Numbered from the stretch's first letter, positions 1 to 10,107 are shown. The stretch is DNA of 64,000 nucleotides from Gaetbulibacter sp. 4G1 (GCF_002741945.1 NZ_MDVN01000009.1:124001-188000), one strand, 5' to 3'. Numbers and translations: made by a program. The notes: generated by a model from the letters alone, not told the origin.

Positions 1-1017
1 AATGAAAACAGAAAGTATGAAAAGAAACTAATATCCGTATTAAACGATAGTTATGTTGAAGAACTTAAAAAGGATATTAAGACTGCAACTGCTTTAAGCA
101 AAACTTTGGCAAAGAAATCAAAAGATGCTGCTAAAAAAATTAGAGCTTTAAGAAAGTCTAATGCTCCAAATAATAGTATACAAAAGGTTAGTGATAACAA
201 AAATGCATTTGATTTAAAACTACAAGAGACAAATCATTTGATTACAACACTGCAAGCTAAAATCCAATCAGTAGAAGTCAAAAAATATAATGAGTTAGTG
301 AATGCTTTAGAGCATGAAAGAGAAACCAAAGTTAAGGAACTAAAAGATAAACTTGTAAACTTAAAGCCAGATGCAATTTCTTTTTCTTGGATTTCCTTTG
401 GATATAAAGCAACCAATAACTCCTTCTCTTTATTCGATGAGTCTCTTGAATTAGATAAACAAATATTAAAAGATGATTACACATCCCAAAGCTTTTTCCT
501 TAGTTATTCGCATCAAAGCAATGTAAGAGCAGTTACGAGAAACGGTGGCATTGTGAGTTTTAAAGATAAAAAAAGAGAATTTATATCAGTTGGTGCAAAA
601 TTTGATTATACACATAATTTAAATTCGTTGAAGCAAGTAGAAGTAGTTGATACCTCAATTATAGATGCAGAAAATGGAAGGACAAAAGTTGTTAAACAAA
701 ATGCCTTTTCTGGTGAATATGAAAAAGATTTATCAAACCTTACAGCATTTTTTGACTATTACAATTTTATTGCATCTAAAGATATTTTAGCGATTCACAT
801 GAATCCTACAATGACTTTTAGAGAAAATCATAAACCAGTAGCTAATTTTCAATTTGGTTTGTTGTTGCCTTTTAAAGATAAAGATAAGCAGACTACTAGA
901 GTAAATTTAGAGATATTCTATCAAGTGAAAGACATTTTTAATACTTCTGATAGCACTAATGCTTTACTTAATAGAAATGTAATAGGGCTACAAACAACAT
1001 TCCCTTTCAATCTATAA
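1..1017 (+). CDS. Coiled-coil plus beta-barrel-like protein, 5' end missing
   Basis: The frame is open to the left edge of the window, so the true start lies upstream and at least 338 residues are visible. The first ~120 visible residues are rich in Lys, Glu and Leu and look coiled coil. From about codon 121 the chain has short alternating polar/aromatic strands (for example SFSWISFGYK and SQSFFLSYSH) and ends in FPFNL, a pattern typical of outer-membrane beta-barrel C-termini. No family was recognised. A barrel anchored by a periplasmic helical stalk is an inference. The small ORF at 1045 follows after 27 bases. A TTG at 106 could be read as a start but nothing favours it over read-through from upstream. 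Confidence 0.6.
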   Translation, partial: NENRKYEKKLISVLNDSYVEELKKDIKTATALSKTLAKKSKDAAKKIRALRKSNAPNNSIQKVSDNKNAFDLKLQETNHLITTLQAKIQSVEVKKYNELVNALEHERETKVKELKDKLVNLKPDAISFSWISFGYKATNNSFSLFDESLELDKQILKDDYTSQSFFLSYSHQSNVRAVTRNGGIVSFKDKKREFISVGAKFDYTHNLNSLKQVEVVDTSIIDAENGRTKVVKQNAFSGEYEKDLSNLTAFFDYYNFIASKDILAIHMNPTMTFRENHKPVANFQFGLLLPFKDKDKQTTRVNLEIFYQVKDIFNTSDSTNALLNRNVIGLQTTFPFNL

Positions 1018-1044
1018 ATTAATTATAAACCAAAAACATAAATC

Positions 1045-1215
1045 ATGAAATGGAGAGTAGTATGTAACAAAAATGATGCACCCGGCACTATTTACGATGA
1101 AAAATGGAAAGCTGATAATGTAGCAAGAAGTCATAAGAGAAGAAACCCAAGTCATAAGGTAAAAGTACAACGTATAATAACTCAATTTAGCGTTCAGCAA
1201 GAATATGAAATCTAA
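1045..1215 (+). CDS. Small basic hypothetical protein (56 aa)
   Basis: An ATG-initiated 56-codon frame (start MKWRVVCNKN, end QEYEI) fills the gap between the barrel-like gene and the secreted protein at 1260. It contains two Trp and clusters of His, Lys and Arg (ARSHKRRNPSHKVKVQR), giving a basic protein without a signal peptide or membrane segment. Its composition looks like a real soluble protein rather than random A+T-rich translation. It is short and no family was recognised. A long frame on the opposite strand over the same bases (1012-1245) is Phe/Tyr-rich and less convincing. Confidence 0.45.
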   Translation: MKWRVVCNKNDAPGTIYDEKWKADNVARSHKRRNPSHKVKVQRIITQFSVQQEYEI

Positions 1216-1259
1216 ATTGTTGTTACAATTAAATTGATTATGCACATAAAGAATTCATA

Positions 1260-1880
1260 ATGAAAATGAAGAAGTTTTTATTAATGATGATGACCTTATT
1301 ATCTGTTTTTAGCCTTTTTGGCCAATCAAATCAAGATTCTACTGATGTTGATTCAGGTATAAGTAAATCTTTTTTAGAGTTTGAAAAAACTGAAAATGAA
1401 AGGCAATTGTTCATTAAAGAAATGATTGAACTTGATTCTATTTTAGAGCAAGAGAACTATCTTGACAATATCAAATTATTTAAACCCAAAAAGCTGTCTG
1501 TTACTTTAAAAGATAATATCATCAAACTTGATTTCCCACAGATTTTCTGTGTTGATTACTTTAAACTTAGAAAGCAAGAGAAAATTAACAATATTGAGAG
1601 ATTAAGAGTTAATGATAAACTTGTAGTGTACTGTAGAGATATTGCCAGTGATTTAGATATTTTTCCAAAGCGAACAGGTAATATTGAAGAAGATTGTAAA
1701 ATATATTTAAAAACCATCAAGCAATTATTAAGTAAAAATCAAAACATCCTTGAGGGATTTAATTATAAAAAGTACATACAATTAGAGAAAAGCAGAAATA
1801 TTAAAACTCATGCTAAAAGATTTGTTTTTCGTAAACGATTCCTGAAGTTTTTAAATGAAGAATATTATGTGTCTATTTAA
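1260..1880 (+). CDS. Exported protein of unknown function (206 aa)
   Basis: The N-terminus (MKMKKFLLMMMTLLSVFSLFGQ) is a Sec signal peptide with predicted cleavage after FGQ near residue 22, typical of Bacteroidota. The mature part is charged and helix-rich, with a short strand-like segment near residues 80-95, and ends in a basic region (KRFVFRKRFLKFLNEE). No domain was recognised. The stop lies 7 bases before the preferred start of the next exported protein, so the two are probably co-transcribed. Both belong to the accessory block and may act together in the envelope (inference). Confidence 0.6.
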   Translation: MKMKKFLLMMMTLLSVFSLFGQSNQDSTDVDSGISKSFLEFEKTENERQLFIKEMIELDSILEQENYLDNIKLFKPKKLSVTLKDNIIKLDFPQIFCVDYFKLRKQEKINNIERLRVNDKLVVYCRDIASDLDIFPKRTGNIEEDCKIYLKTIKQLLSKNQNILEGFNYKKYIQLEKSRNIKTHAKRFVFRKRFLKFLNEEYYVSI

Positions 1881-1887
1881 TGAAAAT

Positions 1888-2553
1888 ATGTTTTCTAGAA
1901 TATCAATGCTATTTTTTCTAATACTGGCAGCAAATTCAGTAAATGTCAACGGACAAGTTGATTCTATATCGGAAGTAGAAAAAAAGTTTGATTCATTTAT
2001 GAGTAACAACCAAACAGTGCTTACGGATTCATTATCATACTACAGCGATTTAAGAGAAATTAAACGGTTTAAACTTGAAATTGCTAAAGAGGAATATTTT
2101 GAAAAGCAATATTCAAATTACTTCACTGATAATTTAAGACACAGAGAAGAAACTTTCAATTGGCAACTATTCTCAAGCAAAGTAATATTTTTTACTGTGA
2201 TAGTCATAGTATTGTGTGGCTTGATATTTTCAGGTATTAAATTTCACCAATCAATTAAATTAAATAAGGCATTATCAAAACTGGAAAACGAAGAAAGTAT
2301 AGAGAAGATTCTAAAATTAAACTCTGCTGACAAAACGGAAGTTGAACTATCAATTAACAATGGTCTAAAAATGACATCGTCCATAATTGGTTTAATTATA
2401 CTATTCATTTCTATTGCTTTTTTCTATTTATATATACTATATGTTTATCCTATAAATCAATTAAAAATAGATAACTCAAACTTTAATATGTCAGAAACTC
2501 ATAATAATAAAAATATAACTACTCAAGAAAAGAGTACTAAAACTCAAAAGTGA
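1888..2553 (+). CDS. Membrane protein with signal peptide and two TM segments
   Basis: Starting at the ATG at 1888 gives a clean signal peptide (MFSRISMLFFLILAANSVNVNGQ) and a 7-base gap after the upstream stop. An in-frame ATG at 1855 would overlap the upstream gene by 26 bases. A charged extracytoplasmic region is followed by a TM helix (VIFFTVIVIVLCGLIFSG), a ~45-residue soluble loop, a second TM helix (IIGLIILFISIAFFYLYILY) and an Asn/Thr/Lys-rich tail. No family was recognised. A sensor or anchor role with the preceding exported protein is only a guess. Confidence 0.6.
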   Translation: MFSRISMLFFLILAANSVNVNGQVDSISEVEKKFDSFMSNNQTVLTDSLSYYSDLREIKRFKLEIAKEEYFEKQYSNYFTDNLRHREETFNWQLFSSKVIFFTVIVIVLCGLIFSGIKFHQSIKLNKALSKLENEESIEKILKLNSADKTEVELSINNGLKMTSSIIGLIILFISIAFFYLYILYVYPINQLKIDNSNFNMSETHNNKNITTQEKSTKTQK

Positions 2554-2666
2554 TTATTTCCCATATGTAGCCTGTCCTAACAAAGAACTGAATTAACCCT
2601 TCACTATTTTTATTTTAGTTGGCTAATAAATTATGAAAATCACACTGTAGGACTTATCTTTAAAAT

Positions 2667-4293
2667 ATGGCAAGATTACAAATTCTAGGACATGCTTTCA
2701 TTAGCTACGAATATTATTTAAAAGATATTTATTGGACAGAAATGTCTCAATTAACCATTAAAAAATTTGGTAAAAAAACATATTCAGGTCATAATGAAGT
2801 TGAAGAAATATTGCTTTTTTGTTTTGATTACCTAGTTACCAAATTCAAAGAACTTATATTTTCAGAAACTGACTTTACTTTTTTCATGTATGTTTTTTGG
2901 TTACACGAAGAATCTATTAACATTTATCTTAAATATAATCAAGGAGAGAGCCTATACCCAATTGATGAAAATGAGTTTGCAAGAAGCAGAAGAATATTAA
3001 AAGCAATTTTAGAGCAAGGATGTGATATTGATTTAAACTGGGGAAAGTTCCCAAAGAATTCAGAAGAATTAGAAAGACTTGATGATAAAATTCAACATCT
3101 TCTATATGTTGGTACTTGGCTTTACCATTTTGCAGACCATATTGCATATCAAAAAATGGTTGAAGATTACAATAAGGTCGAATTTGATGATAATGATTTA
3201 TTGATAGTAGATTGGAACTATCATTATGGAGTAGCATATAATTCACTATTCCCGAATATAGGTCAAGAATACGAAAGGGGTGCTTATGAATTAGAAATTG
3301 TCCCAGAGCTAAAACAAAAAATTAATGAATGCTTTAAAATTGATTATGATTGGGCAGGAGCTGTTATATTTGAGATTAAAAAGCATCACAACCAAAAAGA
3401 CCCGTCACTTCAAACTATTGAGCCTTATGTTCTTCCTAAGAACCTATCTCATCAATTTAATATTCCAGAAGGCGAAGCTAAATTATTTTATGATGGCTTA
3501 ACAATTTCAAGAGAAAACAAAATGTCCTTAGAAGATTTAATTCTAAAACCTTATTCTATGGATAGATTTATGTACAGACCTATATTAGTTTATAAAATAG
3601 GTGGTGTAGATAGAGCTTTGGTAGGAGAACAAAAGTACCCTGAAAGTTTAATGGTACTAGCTACTAATGCACTAAAATGGAATTCTTTACCCAAGGAATG
3701 GTTGATGAATAACTGTATGAAAACTTTTTTACAACAGAAAGGAAACGAGCATGATAAACTATTAGAAGATGAAGTAGAACAGAAGTTATTAGAAAAAAAA
3801 ATAAAATTTTGTAGAAATATAAAATCATTTAAACAACATAAAGCTAATAACATCAATATAAATAACTCTCTTTGTGGTGAAATTGATTTTATAATAGTAA
3901 ATGAAAAACTGCAAAAACTAATTGTAGTAGACTGCAAATATAATAAAGCTCGTTATGAAGCCGTAGGTTACAGAACCGATGACACTAATTTTAAGAAGAA
4001 ATATGAGCCTAAAATGTTCAAAAAGCATCAATGGGTGTCAAATAATTTATCTGCTGTAACACAGCATCTACAAATTATTTATAATGACAATAAAATCAAT
4101 CTTAATGGCTTCAATGTTGAAACTGTATTTTTTATTAATACACCTACCTTTTATATGTTCAATGGGGATTACAAAGCCATAACTTTAAGTCAAGTTGAAG
4201 CCTATCTAGATGGAAACTATAAATATGATTTACTTGTGATTGAGTATGAATCTCAGGAAATAAAGCACCCCTTTTTTAGAAAACCAAATAACC

Positions 4294-4301
<8 letters not shown>
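2667..4301 (+). CDS. PD-(D/E)XK nuclease-like protein, candidate defence gene
   Basis: This 544-residue soluble protein has no signal peptide. Its N-terminal ~370 residues are helix-rich and unrecognised. The C-terminal third shows a PD-(D/E)XK-like core: E405 and D407 in CGEIDF, then a hydrophobic strand ending in D422-C-K424 (IVVDCKY), followed by a helix with TQHLQ. That spacing matches the catalytic sheet of restriction-type nucleases. The next gene overlaps it by 8 bases and begins with an McrB-like N-terminal segment, so this was probably one half of a two-gene nuclease/GTPase-type defence operon. The catalytic assignment is from pattern only. The protein itself looks full length. Confidence 0.55.
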
Positions 4302-5294
<993 letters not shown>

Positions 5295-5365
5295 ATATTA
5301 TAACAAAATAATTTACTTAGCTTTTAACTCTCGGTTCATAATGCCGACCAAATCATTTCGGACTG

Positions 5366-5396
5366 CAAATATACAACCCTTTTTAACTTTAACAAA
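5366..5396 (-). promoter_or_regulatory. Promoter of tRNA-fMet (-33 TTTG / -7 TATATTTG)
   Basis: On the minus strand TTTG (5393-5396) is followed after 19 bases by TATATTTG (5366-5373), then C. This matches the Bacteroidota housekeeping consensus TTTG-N(17-23)-TAnnTTTG. It lies about 70 bases upstream of the tRNA and would give a leader of roughly 60 bases. Confidence 0.75.
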
Positions 5397-5413
5397 CATA
5401 AAAAACAAAAAAA

Positions 5414-5596
5414 TTATTGCTCAATGCTATCTACTTGAAAATCTATTAATTCTGAATTTAAAAAGTGTACAGAAACCTGAATAGGATTACAACACACTTC
5501 ACAATCTTCAATATAAGTTTGCTTAGAAACCGAATTATCTATTAGCATCGATATGTTTTCCCAACAATACGGGCAAGTAAAATAATGTTCTTTCAT
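5414..5596 (-). CDS. CPXCG-motif cysteine-rich small protein
   Basis: This 60-residue protein has paired Cys motifs CPYC near residue 8 and CEVCCNPI near residue 32, separated by an acidic stretch (EDC). It matches the small Cys-rich CPXCG family, which probably binds one zinc ion. It has no signal peptide or TM segment, so it is cytoplasmic. The family has no established function. It is transcribed away from the LRR gene and separated from it by a terminator. Confidence 0.75.
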   Translation of the reverse strand: MKEHYFTCPYCWENISMLIDNSVSKQTYIEDCEVCCNPIQVSVHFLNSELIDFQVDSIEQ

Positions 5597-5613
5597 TTAA
5601 AATAAGGTCAAAA

Positions 5614-5645
5614 AAAATAGATAACAAGTTATTGTTATCTATTTT
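5614..5645 (-). terminator. Terminator after the LRR protein gene
   Basis: A 14-bp perfect inverted repeat (AAAATAGATAACAA / TTGTTATCTATTTT) with a 4-base loop lies just downstream of the LRR gene stop and is followed by a run of T on the minus strand (plus-strand A run at 5611-5617). Confidence 0.65.
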
Positions 5646-5672
5646 ACTAATTTATGAAAAACTTCACTCTAA

Positions 5673-6497
5673 CTAATCTTTTTCAATATCCATTGTTGCT
5701 GTTGCATTTTGTAATTCTAAATGCATTAAGCTAGGTGGATTCTTTCCAGATACACTTATGTATTCTTGGTTTAAATTATTATCGCTTACCATAAACGTAT
5801 TTAACTTTGTTAAATTCATAAACTCCATTGGTAAGTCGCCAGTAAATTTATTACTTGATAATAATAATTCTTGTAACTGAGATAATTGTGCAATTTCAAC
5901 AGGTATCTCTCCATCCATTTTATTATCCATAACACTTAGCTTTTCTAATTTTGATAAAGCGTAAATTTGGTTAGGAATAGTTCCTGTTAAAAAGTTACTT
6001 CCTAATAAAAGTTCCTTTAAGTTTGTTAAACTCATTAATGACATTGGAATATTACCCGTAAGCTTATTGCTATATAATTTTAATGACTCTAATTTTTTTA
6101 AGCTACCAAGTTCTGTTGGTATTTCTCCTTCAAAACTATTCATAAACAATTCTAAAGAAGTCAACTCTTTTAAATTTGCTAATTCTGTTGGAATCTTTCC
6201 TTCTAATTTATTGAAACCAAAATTTAATTTTCGTAAAGAAACAAGGTTCCCTATTTCTTGAGGTAATGTTCCTTGAAGATTGTTAAAAGGTAAATTAATT
6301 TCTACAATTTTACCATTCTCAACTGTTACACCATACCAAGAATCGATAGATGCACTAAGGTCCCAAGTTGAGTTCCATTCACTACCTTTTGTTGAATTGT
6401 ATAAGGCTAATAATGCTTCTTTTTCGTTTGAGGAAATATTAGCAAAAGAATATGCCGATACTAAAAAGCATACAACTATAAGTTTAAAAGTCTTCAT
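5673..6497 (-). CDS. Secreted leucine-rich-repeat protein
   Basis: A signal peptide (MKTFKLIVVCFLVSAYSFA) precedes a cap with W-rich sequence (WNSTWDLSASIDSWYGV), as in plant-type LRR N-terminal caps. About seven 24-residue repeats of the form LxxLxLxxNxLxGxIPxxLxxL follow from about residue 65 to 240. It is 274 residues long, so it is small, and it has no recognisable T9SS C-terminal sorting domain or anchor. It is probably a periplasmic or surface ligand-binding protein. An upstream TACTTTCG is one mismatch from the Bacteroidota -7 element. Confidence 0.8.
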   Translation of the reverse strand: MKTFKLIVVCFLVSAYSFANISSNEKEALLALYNSTKGSEWNSTWDLSASIDSWYGVTVENGKIVEINLPFNNLQGTLPQEIGNLVSLRKLNFGFNKLEGKIPTELANLKELTSLELFMNSFEGEIPTELGSLKKLESLKLYSNKLTGNIPMSLMSLTNLKELLLGSNFLTGTIPNQIYALSKLEKLSVMDNKMDGEIPVEIAQLSQLQELLLSSNKFTGDLPMEFMNLTKLNTFMVSDNNLNQEYISVSGKNPPSLMHLELQNATATMDIEKD

Positions 6498-6592
6498 TTT
6501 GAATAAATTTGGGATTAATTCTCCTACGAAAGTAGACTATAACCAGACTAAAAACTATTTTATTCGACGAAATGCACTAAATTTTAACATTT

Positions 6593-8503
6593 CTAATCGG
6601 TGTACTGCTCAATTTTAAGCTGAATATCTTCCCATTTTTGCATAAAGCTTTCTAAATCAGACTTCTTTTTTTGATAATCATCGAAAAAATTAGGTTGAGA
6701 TGTTACTTCCTCATAATTAATCTCTAGCGAAACATCAATGGCTTTAATCTCTCGTTCTAACTGATTAATTTTAGACTCAACATTGCTTAATTTATTATTT
6801 AGAGATTTTATCTTTTTCTGGTCTTCGTACGATTGTTGTTTTTTTACCTTAGGCGTTTCCTTTACAACGGTACGTTTTTCCACTTCACGTAAATTTTCAA
6901 CTTTACGTTGATCTAAATAATAGTCTATATCACCTAAATATTCTTTTATTTTATGATCTTTAAACTCGTAAACTTTATTTGTTAAACCTTGTAAAAAATC
7001 ACGATCGTGAGACACTAAAATTAAAGTTCCTTCAAATCTTTTTAAAGCTTCTTTTAAAACATTTTTAGACTTAATATCTAGGTGATTTGTGGGTTCATCC
7101 ATTATTAAAACATTAAATGGTTGTAGCATTAGCTTTGCCAAAGCCAATCGGTTACGCTCACCTCCAGATAACACACGAACATACTTATCTACCTCTTCCC
7201 CTCTAAATAAAAATGAGCCTAAAATATCGCGAACTTTACTCCTATTTGTTTCATTAGCGGCATCAATCATGGTATCATGTACCGTTTTGTTTCCATCTAA
7301 ATACTCTGCTTGATTTTGAGCAAAATATCCAATCTGTACATTATGCCCTAGTTTTAAATACCCATCATACTTTATATCGCCAACAATAATTTTGGCTAAT
7401 GTAGATTTACCTTGACCATTTTGTCCAACAAAGGCGGTTTTACTATCGCGCTCAATGAGTAAACTAATTTGTTTTAAAACTTGGTTATCTCCATAATTTT
7501 TCGAAATGTCTTCAGCTTCAACCGCTACTTTCCCTGGAGTAATTGACACCGGAAAATTAAGTGTCATAACGCTGTTATCATCTTCATCAACTTCAATTCT
7601 ATCAATCTTATCAAGCTTTTTTATAAGCGATTGCGCCATAGTTGCCTTTGATGCTTTTGCTCTAAACTTCTCAATAAGCCGCTCTGTTTGCTCTATTTGT
7701 TTTTGCTGATTTTTTTGAGATGCTAATTGCTGAGTTCTTAACTCTTCACGAAGCACTAAATACTTAGTATAGGGTTTAGGGTAATCGTAAATTCTGCCTA
7801 AAGATATTTCAATAGTTCTATTAGTTACGTTATCTAAAAACATTTTATCGTGAGATACAATTACCACAGCACCTGGATAATTTTTCAAAAACCCTTCTAA
7901 CCAAATAATAGATTCAATATCTAAGTGATTTGTGGGCTCATCTAATAATAATATATCATTATTCTGAAGAAGGAGTTTTGCGAGTTCGATACGCATACGC
8001 CATCCACCAGAAAATGTATCAGTTAGTTTATTAAAATCTCCTCGCTTAAAACCAAGACCTTGTAAAATCTTTTCTGTATCACCCTGATAATTATAACCAC
8101 CTAAAATTTCGTATTGATGTTGAAGCTCGTTTATATCAATCATTAATTGATGGTACCCAGCACTCTCATAATCAGTTCTCTCAGCCATTTGGGTATTTAC
8201 GGCTTCCATCTTAGCCTCTAACTCCTTAATTTCGGTAAATGCTTCGTAGGCTTCTTCAAGTACTGTTCTACCCAAAACAAAATCAATATCTTGCTTTAAA
8301 AACCCAATCTTTAGCTCTTTATCTGCTGCAATTTGACCAGAATCTGGCTCCATTTCTTTTGATAAAATTTTAAGCATTGTCGATTTCCCTGCACCATTTT
8401 TTCCAATAAGACCTATCCTATCACCATTACCAAGTTTAAAAGTGATATCCTCAAACAAGTATTCGCCTTGAAATGAAATCGATAAATTATGAATATTCAT
8501 CAT
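6593..8503 (-). CDS. ABC-F family ATPase (ribosome-associated type)
   Basis: There are two ABC domains without membrane segments. The first has Walker A GKNGAGKST (residues ~36-44), signature FSGGW and Walker B ILLLDEPTNHLD. The second has GQNGQGKST (~365), LSGGE and LIMDEPTNHLD. A charged inter-domain linker and a C-terminal coiled coil (residues ~545-636) resemble Uup/ABC-F proteins. ABC-F proteins act on the ribosome E site in translation or antibiotic protection, not in transport. All catalytic motifs are intact. The start could be either of two adjacent ATG codons. It is divergent from the DUF983 gene, with overlapping promoter elements between them. Confidence 0.9.
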   Translation of the reverse strand: MMNIHNLSISFQGEYLFEDITFKLGNGDRIGLIGKNGAGKSTMLKILSKEMEPDSGQIAADKELKIGFLKQDIDFVLGRTVLEEAYEAFTEIKELEAKMEAVNTQMAERTDYESAGYHQLMIDINELQHQYEILGGYNYQGDTEKILQGLGFKRGDFNKLTDTFSGGWRMRIELAKLLLQNNDILLLDEPTNHLDIESIIWLEGFLKNYPGAVVIVSHDKMFLDNVTNRTIEISLGRIYDYPKPYTKYLVLREELRTQQLASQKNQQKQIEQTERLIEKFRAKASKATMAQSLIKKLDKIDRIEVDEDDNSVMTLNFPVSITPGKVAVEAEDISKNYGDNQVLKQISLLIERDSKTAFVGQNGQGKSTLAKIIVGDIKYDGYLKLGHNVQIGYFAQNQAEYLDGNKTVHDTMIDAANETNRSKVRDILGSFLFRGEEVDKYVRVLSGGERNRLALAKLMLQPFNVLIMDEPTNHLDIKSKNVLKEALKRFEGTLILVSHDRDFLQGLTNKVYEFKDHKIKEYLGDIDYYLDQRKVENLREVEKRTVVKETPKVKKQQSYEDQKKIKSLNNKLSNVESKINQLEREIKAIDVSLEINYEEVTSQPNFFDDYQKKKSDLESFMQKWEDIQLKIEQYTD

Positions 8504-8545
8504 AGAAATGTAACTTATATAACAGAACTTTAATTATTAAAAACT

Positions 8546-8553
8546 TACTTTTG
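8546..8553 (+). promoter_or_regulatory. -7 element for the DUF983 gene
   Basis: TACTTTTG matches TAnnTTTG and lies 36 bases before the ATG at 8590. No convincing -33 TTTG was found at the usual spacing. Confidence 0.45.
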
Positions 8554-8571
8554 TCCTATTAATTGCGCTTG

Positions 8572-8579
8572 CAAAAATA
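8572..8579 (-). promoter_or_regulatory. -7 element for the ABC-F gene
   Basis: On the minus strand TATTTTTG followed by C matches TAnnTTTGC, about 70 bases upstream of the ABC-F start. It faces the plus-strand -7 element at 8546-8553, so the two transcripts would overlap at their 5' ends. Confidence 0.45.
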
Positions 8580-8589
8580 CACAAATATT

Positions 8590-8973
8590 ATGTTTAAAAA
8601 AGGAACAAAAATATATAGCATTTTTACAGGGTCTTGTCCTAAATGTCATGAAGAATCTATGTTTAAAAATAAGAATCCGTATATACTTTCCGAAGCTCTA
8701 AGTATGAACGAAAATTGTTCTAATTGTGGTACTAAATACAAAATTGAGCCTTCTTTTTTCTATGGCTCAATGTACGTAAGCTACCCTGTTGGTATAGCAT
8801 TTGCTACTGCTGCTTTCGTTATTTCCTTTTTTGTTTTTAACGCAGGAATAAATGCGATTTTTATCTCAATAGTAGCCACGTTAATTATTTTTATGCCTGT
8901 TATTTTACGTCTTTCAAGAAATATTTGGATTAACTTTTTTATGCATTACGATAAGGGTTTGGCTAAAAAATAA
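8590..8973 (+). CDS. DUF983 family membrane protein
   Basis: This 127-residue protein starts at the ATG at 8590 (MFKKGTKIYS). A longer frame from 8563 uses a weak codon and would start near the predicted transcription start. The N-terminus carries two zinc-type pairs, CPKC and CSNCG, around residues 16 and 43. Two hydrophobic helices follow (GIAFATAAFVISFFVF and AIFISIVATLIIFMPVIL). This is the DUF983 architecture, a small inner-membrane protein of unknown role. It is the only plus-strand gene between the tRNA and miaB. Confidence 0.8.
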   Translation: MFKKGTKIYSIFTGSCPKCHEESMFKNKNPYILSEALSMNENCSNCGTKYKIEPSFFYGSMYVSYPVGIAFATAAFVISFFVFNAGINAIFISIVATLIIFMPVILRLSRNIWINFFMHYDKGLAKK

Positions 8974-8981
8974 TTTTTTTT

Positions 8982-9067
8982 GGGCGTTACCCTATCAGGT
9001 CAGGCTTTCCATTACAATCTTTTTGCTCGTTACTCACAAAAAGGATTTTCATTGCAATCCTTAACGC
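8982..9067 (-). repeat. Structured intergenic repeat, copy 1
   Basis: Read on the minus strand it begins GCGTTAAGGATTG, has an A+T-rich variable middle, and ends GGAAAGCCTGACC...GGTAACGCCC. The ends GCGTTA and TAACGC are complementary, so the element can fold on itself. The same bounded pattern occurs at 39144-39248. The first bases overlap the stop codon of the FAD oxidoreductase gene (CGT TAA). Confidence 0.65.
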
Positions 9068-10107
9068 AAATTAAAACGCTTAATATCAATATCTGTTTCT
9101 AAAGAGGTATCCTTTTCAATAAAATTATAAAGCTGTTGAGCCACATAAGGTCCAATCATAACACCACGTGTTCCCAATCCGTTTAACACATACATGCTTT
9201 TATGTGTTGCATGTTGTCCAACTAGCGGGCGTCTGTCTTTAACTGTTGGTCTTACACCTGCAACGTGATTAACAACTTTAAACGGGCACTTTATTAGCCT
9301 TTCAAGCTTACTTAATAATTCTTCTTTGGCTTTATCTGTAGTTTTATTAGTTGTGTCATCCCATTCGTAAGTAGCTCCAACAATATACAAGTCCTCTTTT
9401 AAAGGAATTAAAAAAACACCAGCTTTCAACACAAAATTAATCTTTAAACTTGGAGCATATATCGTTAATAATTCTCCCTTTGTTGGTACTAATGGTAGAT
9501 CATTAAAAAAAGGATTCTGAGTAACACCAAAGCCTTCAGCAAATACAATATACTTAGCCTTAATATCTTTATAATGAATTCTATTTTTTAAAACTTCAAT
9601 AGCATCATAATTTAAAACTTCATTAAAAAGCAGCTTATCTTTTAACAATTGCTTTTTATAAGACTCAATTAAACACTTAACATCAATTCTACCTGTTTGC
9701 ATTACTTCGCCAAAACCAAAAGGTGCCTCAATAGCATTATTTTCATTTTTAATAATACTTGTTGAAAGATATTCAGAAAGCTTTGGTTTATCAGAAGCAG
9801 TAAACCAATCGTTTTGCTCTTCAAGCGATGCGAATTTTCGATATACAGGTGTTTTATAATCTAACTTTACGTTTAGTTTATTTTCCAAATTGGCATACAT
9901 AGGCAACGCCTTTTGTAACTGCTCTTTACTTTTCCAAACAGATGTAAAACGCTTTAACACCACAGGATTATATAATCCACCAGCAACCACAGACGATTGT
10001 TGTGATTTATTGTCAAAAATCGCAAATGTTTTGTTATTAGCTTTTAATTGTTCACAAAAACTAATTCCTGCTAAACCAATACCTACTACTATATAATCTA
10101 CTTGCAT
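9061..10107 (-). CDS. FAD-dependent oxidoreductase (DAO family)
   Basis: Starting at the ATG at 10107 gives MQVDYIVVGIGLAGISFCEQL, a textbook FAD/NAD Rossmann motif GxGxAG at the N-terminus. A longer frame to 10179 adds 24 non-conserved residues through the gldN terminator. Later motifs (GLYNP near residue 45 and GVRPTVKDRRPLVG near residue 290) match the glycine oxidase/MnmC C-terminal type DAO fold. It has 348 residues, no signal peptide and is cytoplasmic. The substrate cannot be told from sequence. It lies downstream of the gldKLMN terminator and is probably transcribed separately. Confidence 0.8.
   Translation of the reverse strand: MQVDYIVVGIGLAGISFCEQLKANNKTFAIFDNKSQQSSVVAGGLYNPVVLKRFTSVWKSKEQLQKALPMYANLENKLNVKLDYKTPVYRKFASLEEQNDWFTASDKPKLSEYLSTSIIKNENNAIEAPFGFGEVMQTGRIDVKCLIESYKKQLLKDKLLFNEVLNYDAIEVLKNRIHYKDIKAKYIVFAEGFGVTQNPFFNDLPLVPTKGELLTIYAPSLKINFVLKAGVFLIPLKEDLYIVGATYEWDDTTNKTTDKAKEELLSKLERLIKCPFKVVNHVAGVRPTVKDRRPLVGQHATHKSMYVLNGLGTRGVMIGPYVAQQLYNFIEKDTSLETDIDIKRFNLR

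Noticed and set aside
1012-1245. 77-residue minus-strand frame in the gap after the barrel-like gene
   Set aside because: Phe/Tyr-rich and antisense to the more protein-like 56-residue frame at 1045-1215; all neighbours run on the plus strand.
6280-6618. 112-residue plus-strand frame spanning the LRR and ABC-F gene ends
   Set aside because: It crosses the 5' end of one minus gene and the 3' end of another; no motifs.
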